A stretch of DNA of 36,078 bases. Origin: a virus. The notes under the pieces were generated by a model. The model was not told the DNA's origin. It saw nothing but the letters and a program-made list of their open reading frames with translations, and searched no databases. Positions 24,424-31,762 of this stretch are shown in pieces. Position numbers and translations under genes: made by a program. The stretch spans positions 1 to 36,078 of the IMG/VR virus record IMGVR_UViG_3300025102_000106, one strand, 5' to 3'. Numbering within the stretch: the first letter of the stretch is position 1; each line of letters starts with the position of its first letter.

Positions 24424-25090
24424 CTTCTGTCCAAGTGTTAGAAACTCCTTTATTTACTTCAGTCCATGTGTTGGTCACATCTGGATTTACGTTAGACCAA
24501 GCTGTTATTAATGGACTATTAATTGAAGCCGTCATTTGTATACCTGTAACCAAAACATCTACTCCAGGAACAGCTGTTACACTACCAACAGAAGTTGCTG
24601 CAGAAATTCCTGTTAAGTTAACTTCATTAACTAATTCAACTTGTGCTTCTCCAAGTAATAATGTGCTTTGAACACCGGTTACACTTACGTTTGCATCTCC
24701 TGTAACAGTTGGTATTGCACCAGCTGTTATTGATAAATCATGCTCAGTTACAATAACACTTACATTACCATCAGCACTTACAGAATAAGTACCAAGTGAT
24801 AAGCTTAATTGAGATCCTGTAACCGATACTGTTGCATTACCTACAAGAGATTCTTCTCCCATAGACATTGTTAATTGAGATCCTGTTACATTAACAGGTG
24901 TATTAATTGCTGTAGTTGAATTACCTATTGTTCCTGTTAATTGAGATCCTGTTACATTTACATTTGCATTTGCAGTGACAGTTGAAGCACCAATAGAACT
25001 AGTTAATTGTAAACCTGTAACGTTTACATTGACATTAGTTCCTCCTAAAGAAGCTATTGGTGATTGTGATATAGCTGTAATACCTAACAT
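24407..25090 (-). CDS. Beta-repeat virion/fibre protein, 227 aa
   Basis: Built from five to six tandem repeats of about 22-25 residues with the core VNVTGSQLTxSxG (for example NVNVTGSQLTGTIG, PVNVTGSQLTMSMG, TVSVTGSQLSLSLG). They are followed by more divergent copies and a Trp-bearing C-terminal pair of TNTWTEV units. The start MLGITAISQSPIASLG is common in podovirus structural proteins. The repeats should stack as a beta-solenoid-like shaft. AAGGA lies about 9 nt upstream of the ATG. The gene begins directly after the terminator-like hairpin of the oxygenase cassette. Confidence 0.72.
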   Translation of the reverse strand: MLGITAISQSPIASLGGTNVNVNVTGLQLTSSIGASTVTANANVNVTGSQLTGTIGNSTTAINTPVNVTGSQLTMSMGEESLVGNATVSVTGSQLSLSLGTYSVSADGNVSVIVTEHDLSITAGAIPTVTGDANVSVTGVQSTLLLGEAQVELVNEVNLTGISAATSVGSVTAVPGVDVLVTGIQMTASINSPLITAWSNVNPDVTNTWTEVNKGVSNTWTEVDKAA

Positions 25091-25104
25091 ATAATATAAT
25101 CCTT

Positions 25105-25142
25105 AAAAGGAGACAGGGAGTATGTGGTGGTGCCCTGCCTCC
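25105..25142 (-). terminator. Factor-independent terminator after the oxygenase cassette
   Basis: On the minus strand GGAGGCAGGG (25142-25133) pairs with CCCTGTCTCC (25118-25109) as a 10-bp stem with a single G-U pair and a 14-nt loop. TTTT (25108-25105) follows. The stem is strikingly GC-rich against AT-rich surroundings. It lies right after the stop of the last oxygenase gene and before the next fibre gene. Confidence 0.75.
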
Positions 25143-25156
25143 ATCTAAGAATTATA

Positions 25157-25777
25157 TCATCGCTTAAACCATGAAGGAAGACCTAGATGAGGTCTTTTAT
25201 CAAACATATTCTCTTTTGCACCTGGTGTTTTACGATTATTATAATGTAAAAAAACTTGTACACATTCTTTACCTTTAAATTTATTTCTCCAATGCTCTAG
25301 CTCACAGCCAGAATAAACTAACATATCTCCTGGTTTTAAATCTACCTTAATGCCTTTCTTACCTATTTCTCCAGATGGCTCCAAGTATATTGGCCAATCA
25401 TCACCACCAAGATTCATAGTCGTAGATATTTCACAACTAAACCTATCTTTATGTCTTTTTAGTTCATCACCTTTTTTATAGATTCTTGCATAGGTATATG
25501 CAGGATATAATTTAAGTCCTGTTGCTTTTTCCATATCTGGTAAACACTTAAGTAGTAATGTCTCCATAGCCATATTAGAATACTGACTATATGTATTTGG
25601 TATTTGTTCGTCCTTTCCTTCATAGTACCCAATGATAGTTTCAAATGGTGAAAAGTATCTACGCTCTCTACATGTATCATATACTTGCTTTTGCATACAA
25701 AAATAGTTTGCAATAAAAGCTGCTAAATCTTTTGATATTGCTTGACGAATAACTGTATATTTTTTCTTTTTAAACAT
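25157..25777 (-). CDS. 2OG-Fe(II) oxygenase (prolyl 4-hydroxylase-like), cassette gene 5
   Basis: A 206-aa dioxygenase when started at ATG 25777. A longer reading to 25843 would need a TTG start deep within the upstream gene and is unlikely. Motifs: ELKRHKDRFSCEISTTMNLGG with iron ligands H109 and D111, VDLKPGDMLVYSGCELEHWRN with H162, then CVQVFLHYN. The HxD...H set is complete and the KPGDMLVY/EHWRN pattern is characteristic of P4H-like phage enzymes. The start overlaps the preceding oxygenase by 8 nt. It is the last gene before a strong terminator. The substrate is unknown; neighbouring fibres are the obvious candidates. Confidence 0.88.
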   Translation of the reverse strand: MFKKKKYTVIRQAISKDLAAFIANYFCMQKQVYDTCRERRYFSPFETIIGYYEGKDEQIPNTYSQYSNMAMETLLLKCLPDMEKATGLKLYPAYTYARIYKKGDELKRHKDRFSCEISTTMNLGGDDWPIYLEPSGEIGKKGIKVDLKPGDMLVYSGCELEHWRNKFKGKECVQVFLHYNNRKTPGAKENMFDKRPHLGLPSWFKR

Positions 25778-26402
25778 CTTTAGCCATTTCTTTTGGCACC
25801 GCTTGTATATTCCAATGTATGAATCTAAAAGGTTCTTTACCAAAATCTACTGCAAATTCGTGTTCTAAAAATCCTGGAAATATAATTAACGTACCTGGTG
25901 TGGGCTTAAAGTGAATTAACTCTGATCCACTCCACACACCTTTTTGGTTTGGTTTCATTTTTAATTTAGTAGCTCTTGCTCCAGTACGAGGTTCGTGAAA
26001 TATTGGATATGATGTTTTATCACTACACTTTAAAAAGTAAAATCCTGATACGTGTTGGTTCCAATGTATATGTGCTGAATGATGACCACCACCTTTTTTA
26101 GCAAACTCTTGTACCCACATCTCACTAAACATAGTTGTGTATTGCTGCATATCGTAACCTTGATGATCTAAATACTCCCAAGACTTTTGACCAATGTAAT
26201 TTCTAAAATCTAAAAAATCATTATCAGCTGTAAGCGGTGTTGAGTGATATGATCTCCCAAAATCACCGTGCTCTTTAATGAAAGTTTTCTCTCTTGTTCT
26301 TGCATCTTTAATATATTTATTAGATGCTTTGTTTAATGATTTTACAAACTCTGGTTTTTGTTCTGACCAAATGGTCGTGTTAAAGTAATTATTTAAAAAC
26401 AT
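25770..26402 (-). CDS. 2OG-Fe(II) oxygenase (PF13759-type), cassette gene 4
   Basis: A 210-aa protein. The core shows HSAHIHWNQHVSGFYFL (candidate ligands H111 and H113), then YPIFHEPRTGAR, then PTPGTLIIFPGFLEHEFAVD (H181), then PFRFIHWNIQ (R193 for 2-oxoglutarate). That is the HxH...H...R layout of the phage oxygenase group also found at 22082-22756, although the two copies differ strongly in sequence. The start codon shares a base with the stop of the previous oxygenase gene, so production of both is coupled. Confidence 0.86.
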   Translation of the reverse strand: MFLNNYFNTTIWSEQKPEFVKSLNKASNKYIKDARTREKTFIKEHGDFGRSYHSTPLTADNDFLDFRNYIGQKSWEYLDHQGYDMQQYTTMFSEMWVQEFAKKGGGHHSAHIHWNQHVSGFYFLKCSDKTSYPIFHEPRTGARATKLKMKPNQKGVWSGSELIHFKPTPGTLIIFPGFLEHEFAVDFGKEPFRFIHWNIQAVPKEMAKDV

Positions 26403-27031
26403 TATTTAAAAGGCCTTCCTAAATGCCAAACAACAAGACTATATCTTGTGCCAGCTGTTACTGGTTTAACTCTGTGCCAAACAAAAGAAGGAAAAACAAT
26501 AATAGAACCCTTAGGTAATATCTCTTTTGCTTTTCTTAAATGTTGACTTTCATCTCTCATATGTGGATCATAGTTTCTAAAATCAAATTCTAATTCACCA
26601 CCTGTGTATTCTGAACCATCTGTTAATTGACAGGTCATAGATAATTTTCTAATCATACCTTTTTCAGGTCCTTCTTTTTCATAAGGTTTATCCCAACCAT
26701 CACAATGCCAATCATAATATTGATTGTGTTTATATTTTGTAAACTGACAAGATTCAGATCTTTCCCAATCAAAGTTCCAACCAGCCATTTCATTTGCTCT
26801 ACGAACATAAGGATGTAATTCTTTATATATCCAAGTATCATTAAGCCATACTAGATCAGATTTTCTTTTTCTTTGTAAATTTTTAATTTCTTCTTTATTT
26901 AATTTTCTATCACCATAACCACCCGTTCTAGCCATCACTTCTTTTTGTGAATTTGCATAAGCTATTACATCATCACAAAACTTTGGTGTAAGCACACCAC
27001 TAAAATACCAATAATAATTAGTTAAGTTCAT
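26402..27031 (-). CDS. 2OG-Fe(II) oxygenase (PKHD-hydroxylase-like), cassette gene 3
   Basis: A 209-aa protein with the clearest motif set of the cluster: YYDWHCDGW (H109, D111), KLSMTCQLTDGSEYTGGELEF, KGSIIVFPSFVWHRVKPV (H186) and GTRYSLVVWHLGRPF (R196). The GGELEF/FPSFVWHRV/RYSLVVW series is characteristic of PKHD-type prolyl/peptidyl hydroxylase relatives (PiuC-like). Length and motif spacing are normal. It overlaps cassette gene 2 by 14 nt and shares a base with cassette gene 4. Confidence 0.9.
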   Translation of the reverse strand: MNLTNYYWYFSGVLTPKFCDDVIAYANSQKEVMARTGGYGDRKLNKEEIKNLQRKRKSDLVWLNDTWIYKELHPYVRRANEMAGWNFDWERSESCQFTKYKHNQYYDWHCDGWDKPYEKEGPEKGMIRKLSMTCQLTDGSEYTGGELEFDFRNYDPHMRDESQHLRKAKEILPKGSIIVFPSFVWHRVKPVTAGTRYSLVVWHLGRPFK

Positions 27032-27500
27032 AATTAAAATTTATTACCACTCTCACATCTTTATCTGTTTGAATTTGTGCTCTATGTTTTTTATACGCAT
27101 CAAATATAACTATTTGATTTTGAATACATTTTACTTTTTTGTCTTCAAATTCTGTAAAACCATTGTTATTATTAACATAATAAATAGCTGTTTTATGTTT
27201 TAAATCATCAGTAAACTTATCTACATGCCAACTACAATAAGAGGGTTTTTTAAAACAAAGATTAGCTCTAACGTGTAATACTTTTTTAGCCTTTAATTTA
27301 TATAAAATAGGTTCTATTAAAAATGTTTCATCTGAATTTTTTTTACCATCTAAGACAAAAGTATGACCCATAAAAGATGAATCTTTTTTACTTGTTGAAA
27401 CTTGATGTGGAAAATAATACCAAGGAAAACTTTCATGTAAAAGAGTTTTATAAATTTTGTCTGAATAATTTTTATCTATAAAATTTTTATATATATTCAT
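27018..27500 (-). CDS. 2OG-Fe(II) oxygenase, short form, cassette gene 2
   Basis: A compact 160-aa dioxygenase: YCSWHVDKF (H92, D94), KTAIYYVNNNNGFTEFED, QNQIVIFDAYKKHRAQ (H139) and VRVVINFNYEL (R150). All four expected catalytic positions are present despite the short length. The family resembles small phage 2OG oxygenases that consist of the beta-helix core with few added helices. Both ends overlap neighbours by 14 nt, supporting coupled translation. Confidence 0.86.
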   Translation of the reverse strand: MNIYKNFIDKNYSDKIYKTLLHESFPWYYFPHQVSTSKKDSSFMGHTFVLDGKKNSDETFLIEPILYKLKAKKVLHVRANLCFKKPSYCSWHVDKFTDDLKHKTAIYYVNNNNGFTEFEDKKVKCIQNQIVIFDAYKKHRAQIQTDKDVRVVINFNYELN

Positions 27501-27990
27501 ATGTTATAGTCTGTACAAAATTTAAACTATCTTTTTGATTATTGGTTAAATAATACATATTAGTTGATGGGAACATAATAAATTTATTATTTTCTAATGA
27601 TATATCCCAACTTCTACCTTTACGTCTGTTATCTTCAAAGTGTATTCGAACATTACAATCTTTGACTTTTACACCATATAATAATGTAAAGTCTGGAGAG
27701 TTACGTAAATCTACTGGATCAATATTTAATAATGGAATTGTAGTTTCGCTAGGTTTATAAATATTACCCCATGTTTCTTTGTTAATTAAATTGAAACCAT
27801 ACTCAAGAGAAACGTGATCTCGTATGTAGGTGTTTAACATATCCCAAGTTCGTGAAAATGGAAAATCTTTGTTTTGAATTACTGATTGTAAGATGTCACC
27901 TGATAATTTATTTCGGTCAATGTCCCAATTTTTTGGCATTTCCACATCGCCAAAGAATAAACTTTGTTCACTTAAAACCTGCTTTTGCAT
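27487..27990 (-). CDS. Putative degenerate 2OG-oxygenase-like protein, cassette gene 1
   Basis: A 167-aa protein at the head of the cassette. The C-terminal part follows the beta-helix layout of its neighbours (SWDISLENNKFIMFPSTNMYYL, then LNFVQTITYEY). The distal His is replaced by Tyr (NMYYLTNN), no HxD is seen in the expected region, and the Arg that binds 2-oxoglutarate is missing. It may be a catalytically dead partner, a binding protein, or an unrelated beta-barrel. The gene begins 10 nt after a promoter-like -10 box and has no clear Shine-Dalgarno. I am sure it is a gene and only moderately sure of the fold. Confidence 0.55.
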   Translation of the reverse strand: MQKQVLSEQSLFFGDVEMPKNWDIDRNKLSGDILQSVIQNKDFPFSRTWDMLNTYIRDHVSLEYGFNLINKETWGNIYKPSETTIPLLNIDPVDLRNSPDFTLLYGVKVKDCNVRIHFEDNRRKGRSWDISLENNKFIMFPSTNMYYLTNNQKDSLNFVQTITYEYI

Positions 27991-28000
27991 ACCACCACCA

Positions 28001-28029
28001 TATATAAATTATGCTTTAGAGTCTGTCAA
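28001..28029 (-). promoter_or_regulatory. Sigma70-like promoter for the oxygenase cassette
   Basis: Minus strand TTGACA (28024-28029), an exact -35 consensus, then a 17-bp spacer and TATATA (28001-28006). The -10 ends 10 nt before ATG 27990. Together with the terminator at 25105-25142 it brackets the five-gene cassette. The -35 lies inside the last codons of the preceding gene. Confidence 0.55.
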
Positions 28030-28458
28030 ATCCCAAGTTGTGTTATCTTCATTCCAGACGTAAGACCAAGAATGAGTTTCAGCTGTATTTTGTGAAGTCT
28101 GTTCTTCTGTTAATGCTGGAGCGTCACCGATTGGTGATTTCCAAGAAGCTGAATCATTATGTTTTACCCAAGATGCATATGGTTTTTTAGGCCAGAAGAT
28201 TTGATCATCCTCATCCCAAGTATAACCTATACCTGCGTAATTTCCTCTAAAAGGTGTGCCACCATCATTATGTTGATTACCAGATGTATTGTATGAAGTT
28301 TGAATCCACATTTGTGCAGGCCAATTATTGTGTGTTTCTAAATATTGTTGACCTACTGATTCATCTTCAACACCATCAGCGTTTTCCATATCTTTGTTAT
28401 CAAGTGTTAATACTTGAATAACTTTTCCGTTCGCTCCGAGTTTTGCAAAATGTGCCAT
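28009..28458 (-). CDS. Conserved marine-phage virion-type protein, 149 aa
   Basis: Starts MAHFAKLGANGKVIQVLTLDN and contains QMWIQTSYNT, FRGNYAGIGYTWDEDDQIFWPKKP and SWSYVWNEDNTTWDL. This is a well-spread cyanophage and pelagic phage protein found next to tail fibres, usually listed as structural or hypothetical. The RGNYAGIGYTWDEDDQIF segment is the family hallmark. It is soluble and Trp-rich with acidic patches. A clear AGGAG lies upstream of the ATG. Its exact role, possibly fibre-associated, is unknown. Confidence 0.75.
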   Translation of the reverse strand: MAHFAKLGANGKVIQVLTLDNKDMENADGVEDESVGQQYLETHNNWPAQMWIQTSYNTSGNQHNDGGTPFRGNYAGIGYTWDEDDQIFWPKKPYASWVKHNDSASWKSPIGDAPALTEEQTSQNTAETHSWSYVWNEDNTTWDLTDSKA

Positions 28459-28469
28459 AATTAACTCCT

Positions 28470-28498
28470 ATTATATATTATAAATTTTAATCATTCAA
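28470..28498 (-). promoter_or_regulatory. Possible sigma70-like promoter before the 149-aa gene
   Basis: Minus strand TTGAAT (28493-28498), 17-bp spacer, TATAAT (28470-28475), in a 40-bp gap. The expected start site would fall at or after the AGGAG ribosome site, so either the start site lies closer than usual or the match is a chance product of the AT-rich gap. Confidence 0.3.
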
Positions 28499-29992
28499 CT
28501 ACTGGAATTTGTATCTTATTACTACTATACCAGAACCACCGTCACCTCTACGTCCTCCACCACCACCGCCTTGATTAACTGATCCACTGCACCCAGTTGT
28601 AGGACTAGGTTTACCATCTCCTCCACCACCAACACCGCCTGCATTAGTTCCTGGATTTTGTTGAGCCCCTCCACCACCACCTGCAAAATATCTACCTGGA
28701 TTAGGACCACCTTCTCCATAAGTTGGTGCTTGAGGAACTGAACCAAATATTGTTGTTGGTGCTCCTGCACCTCCTGGAGTTCCACCTGGAGTTCCTATAC
28801 TTGTATCTGCTGCACCTGAACCTGCACCACCGCCACCACCAGAACCATTATCTGCTGTTCCATAAGTACCGTGACCTCTTCCACCTGCATTTCCTTGTGG
28901 AGGAGAGACTGGAGGAGTATTTCCTGCACCTCCGTTTTGATGTGCTGTACCTGGTGGACTTCCTGGACTTGGAGCTGGAAAATCATAACCTGGTGCACCT
29001 GCACCTGATCCACCTGGAGCATTAGTTGAAGAAGTAGATGCTGGAGTAGCATTACCACTCGCTCCACCACCAGCTGATGTTATTGTTGAAAAAATTGAAT
29101 TTGAGCCTCTTGATGCACATCCTGATGGAGTCCCTGATCCACCAGCACCGACTGTAATTGGAAATCCACTTACAGAAAGAGGTATAGTTCCTGCACAACT
29201 AACATTGGTTCTAAAACCACCAGCACCACCTCCACCATAATTAGATCCTCCACCTCCTGCAACTACTAAATAATCTGCATTTGCTGGTCGTCCAGCAGGT
29301 GCAGAATTTCCAAGAGATGAAACACAAAAAGTACCTGGACCTGTGAAAACGTGAATTTTGTAATTACCACAAGTTAAAATAGCATTACCACCTGTAGCAG
29401 CAGTAAATGTTGGCTTTGGTACATCTGATTCAGTAGCAGCTGCAACTGATTGCCAGCCTTTTGTTGAATCGCCATAAACTAAAGTTATTGCTTGACCTTC
29501 TGTTGAGATTACTGCATCAGCATCTGTACCAGAAATAGGTTGACTATTTCTTCCAATAGTTAAGTTGTTTGTGTCAAAAGTATTTGCATAATCTTTTAAA
29601 GCTACAATATCTCCAACACTTGGAGAACTAGGTAGTGTCATTGTTACTGCACCACTTGTTGTGTTTATAAAGTAACCTTCTCCAGATACTGCTGTAAAAT
29701 CTCCTGTTTTAATACTTGTCTGCCAATCAACTGAACCTGCTCTACCAAAACCTGATTGACTTGCTCCACTTGCAAGAGAAACCGTATCACCAGAAGCACC
29801 TAAAGTTATTGTAGTCCCTGATTGAGAAATTATGCTACCACCATCAGTTGCTTTTAATGCATTTGATTTTAAATCACCATTAACTGTTACTGGAACACCT
29901 GCTGTTACCGATACTGAATCTCCAGAATCTCCAACAGTTACTGTACCACAATTTGTTCTTGGACTTATTTTATTTACTTTTACTTCACTCAT
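28499..29992 (-). CDS. Gly-rich tail fibre, paralogue A
   Basis: A 497-aa fibre. An N-terminal module shared with the next two genes includes IISQSGTTITLGASGDT (54-70), GEGYFINTTSGAVTMTLPSS and TGNYKIHVFTGPGTFCVSS-like strands (C208 and C223 region). After residue about 240 comes a long Gly-rich domain (VVAGGGGSNYGGGGAGGFR) with the Pro motif TPPVSPPQGNAGG and a closing strand GGSGIVVIRYKFQ. The Gly-rich part is typical of fibre tips that touch the receptor. Codon use there gives long spurious open frames on the other strand and in another frame. Confidence 0.82.
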   Translation of the reverse strand: MSEVKVNKISPRTNCGTVTVGDSGDSVSVTAGVPVTVNGDLKSNALKATDGGSIISQSGTTITLGASGDTVSLASGASQSGFGRAGSVDWQTSIKTGDFTAVSGEGYFINTTSGAVTMTLPSSPSVGDIVALKDYANTFDTNNLTIGRNSQPISGTDADAVISTEGQAITLVYGDSTKGWQSVAAATESDVPKPTFTAATGGNAILTCGNYKIHVFTGPGTFCVSSLGNSAPAGRPANADYLVVAGGGGSNYGGGGAGGFRTNVSCAGTIPLSVSGFPITVGAGGSGTPSGCASRGSNSIFSTITSAGGGASGNATPASTSSTNAPGGSGAGAPGYDFPAPSPGSPPGTAHQNGGAGNTPPVSPPQGNAGGRGHGTYGTADNGSGGGGGAGSGAADTSIGTPGGTPGGAGAPTTIFGSVPQAPTYGEGGPNPGRYFAGGGGGAQQNPGTNAGGVGGGGDGKPSPTTGCSGSVNQGGGGGGRRGDGGSGIVVIRYKFQ

Positions 29993-29999
29993 AATTTAC

Positions 30000-31760
30000 C
30001 TATGTTTGAAACCTATATCTTATTATAACAATACCTGAACCTCCAGAATTACCATTACCATTAAAATTAGCTCCACCACCATTACCTGAATTTGTAGGAC
30101 CTGCTGGAGAACCTGGATTACCACCGTCACCACCGTTTGCACGTTTTACAGGACTTCCATTAATTGAAGAAGTTGCACCATTTCCAGATCCAGTTGAAAG
30201 AGCTGATCCTCCATCTGCACCAGGAATAGGATTACCTGGACTTCCTTGAGGTGGACTAACCGGAGGTGTATTTCCTGAGCCTACCGAACCACCTCCACCT
30301 CCTGGTCCTGAATAACCTGCTCCTCCTCCTGAGCCTCCTGGATTACCATTTCTAGATGACTCTGTGCCACCATATCCATACCCAGAAGCTCCACCACCAC
30401 CGCCAGCTGATGTAATAGATGAGAAGACTGAATTACTTCCATTACTTCCTTTACTAGGAAAAGAACTACTTCCACCACCGCCACCACCAACTGTGACTGG
30501 GTAAGGCGATACTGATACAGGTAAAGCTGAAACACCTGAGCCCAAAGGACTTCTTGAATAGCACCCTGAAGCTGCACCAGAGGATTCTCTATAACCTCCA
30601 GCACCACCTCCTCCTGATGGGTCACTGGTTCCTGATTTACCACCACCGCCACCACCAGCTACTACCATATAATCTACGGTGTTTGAACCTGCAGCATTAC
30701 CTGCTGAAGATACGCAGAAAGTTCCAGGGCTTGTAAATGTATGAATTTTAAAATCTCCAGAGGTTGTAACTGTTCCACCTGTTGCTGCAACATATGATGC
30801 ATCTGGATTAACTGTAATTGAAAAAGCTCTGTCTGATGTAGCTCCTGTTTCAGTTACTGTAATTCTAACTGTAAAATTAGAAGTTGTTGAAGTAGATTGT
30901 GCAGTAGCAGTTCCAACAAAAGCACCTGTCGATGAATTAAGAGTTAAACCTGCTGGTAAACTTCCTGATTGAATAGAATAACTTACTGTACCAAATGTAC
31001 TTGTACCTGTTACAGGAGATAAATTTGCATTTGGATCTGCTCTTTCAGAACTTCCTGCGATTGAACCTAAGGATCCTGCTGCAGTAGTAAAAGTAATTGT
31101 TAGAGGTGCTATTGGTCCTGAATCTCCAGCACTTGATACTAACCAACCTTGAGTAGCACCTGAATAAGTTAATGTTGTTGCTTGTCTATTTGCAGTAACA
31201 CCTTGTCCTACTGTTCCACCTTCAATTTTTTCTCCAGATTGTGGAGAAAGAATAATAGCATTTGTATTTGCATTTGATACATAATCTAAAATAGTTACTG
31301 ATTCTCCTGCAACCCCTGTTGGTAAAGTTACTGTTACTTCATTCGAAGATGTATCAACAAAATAACCTTCACCAGCACCTGCATTAAAATTAGCAGTCTT
31401 TGGTGTAGTTTCCCATTGGACACCAGCACCTAAATCGTTAGTAGCACCAGAAGCTAATTGAATAGTATCTCCACTTGCTCCAAGTGTAATAGTGGTTCCT
31501 GATTGACTTATAATTATTCCTCCGTCAGATGCTTTATAACTGTTAGATCTAATATCATTACCAGGAACAGAAACAGTTTGACTTGCTCCACCGACCGTTA
31601 CTGCAGTACCACATTTTGCAAGATAAGTGTTGTTACTTGTATCCTTAATTGTGTCTGCTTTATAAACCTCAGCTGTCACTGTATGTGTTGAACCACATCT
31701 AGAGATAACTGCGTTATCATCTTGGTCTGTTATATTATCTACTTTTATTTTACTTGCCAT
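30000..31760 (-). CDS. Gly-rich tail fibre with Ig-like (He_PIG) domain, paralogue B
   Basis: A 586-aa fibre. It has an extra N-terminal segment (about 45 residues) before the shared module IISQSGTTITLGASGDT and GEGYFVDTSSNEVTVTLP. Residues about 220-325 form an inserted Ig-like domain: VSYSIQSGSLPAGLTLNSST, GAFVGTATAQ, FTVRITVTETGATSDRAFSI, which is the He_PIG pattern. Then come FKIHTFTSPGTFCVSS and the Gly-rich tip with TPPVSPPQGSPGN, ending GGSGIVIIRYRFQT. The Ig insertion is absent from the two flanking paralogues, showing modular exchange. There is no Shine-Dalgarno; translation may be coupled to the upstream gene, which ends 2 nt away. Confidence 0.82.
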   Translation of the reverse strand: MASKIKVDNITDQDDNAVISRCGSTHTVTAEVYKADTIKDTSNNTYLAKCGTAVTVGGASQTVSVPGNDIRSNSYKASDGGIIISQSGTTITLGASGDTIQLASGATNDLGAGVQWETTPKTANFNAGAGEGYFVDTSSNEVTVTLPTGVAGESVTILDYVSNANTNAIILSPQSGEKIEGGTVGQGVTANRQATTLTYSGATQGWLVSSAGDSGPIAPLTITFTTAAGSLGSIAGSSERADPNANLSPVTGTSTFGTVSYSIQSGSLPAGLTLNSSTGAFVGTATAQSTSTTSNFTVRITVTETGATSDRAFSITVNPDASYVAATGGTVTTSGDFKIHTFTSPGTFCVSSAGNAAGSNTVDYMVVAGGGGGGKSGTSDPSGGGGAGGYRESSGAASGCYSRSPLGSGVSALPVSVSPYPVTVGGGGGGSSSFPSKGSNGSNSVFSSITSAGGGGGASGYGYGGTESSRNGNPGGSGGGAGYSGPGGGGGSVGSGNTPPVSPPQGSPGNPIPGADGGSALSTGSGNGATSSINGSPVKRANGGDGGNPGSPAGPTNSGNGGGANFNGNGNSGGSGIVIIRYRFQT

Positions 31761-31762
31761 AA

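Noticed and set aside
25777-25843. Longer start for the last oxygenase gene
   Set aside because: It would begin at TTG within the upstream oxygenase. ATG 25777 gives an 8-nt overlap, in line with neighbours, and keeps the whole domain.
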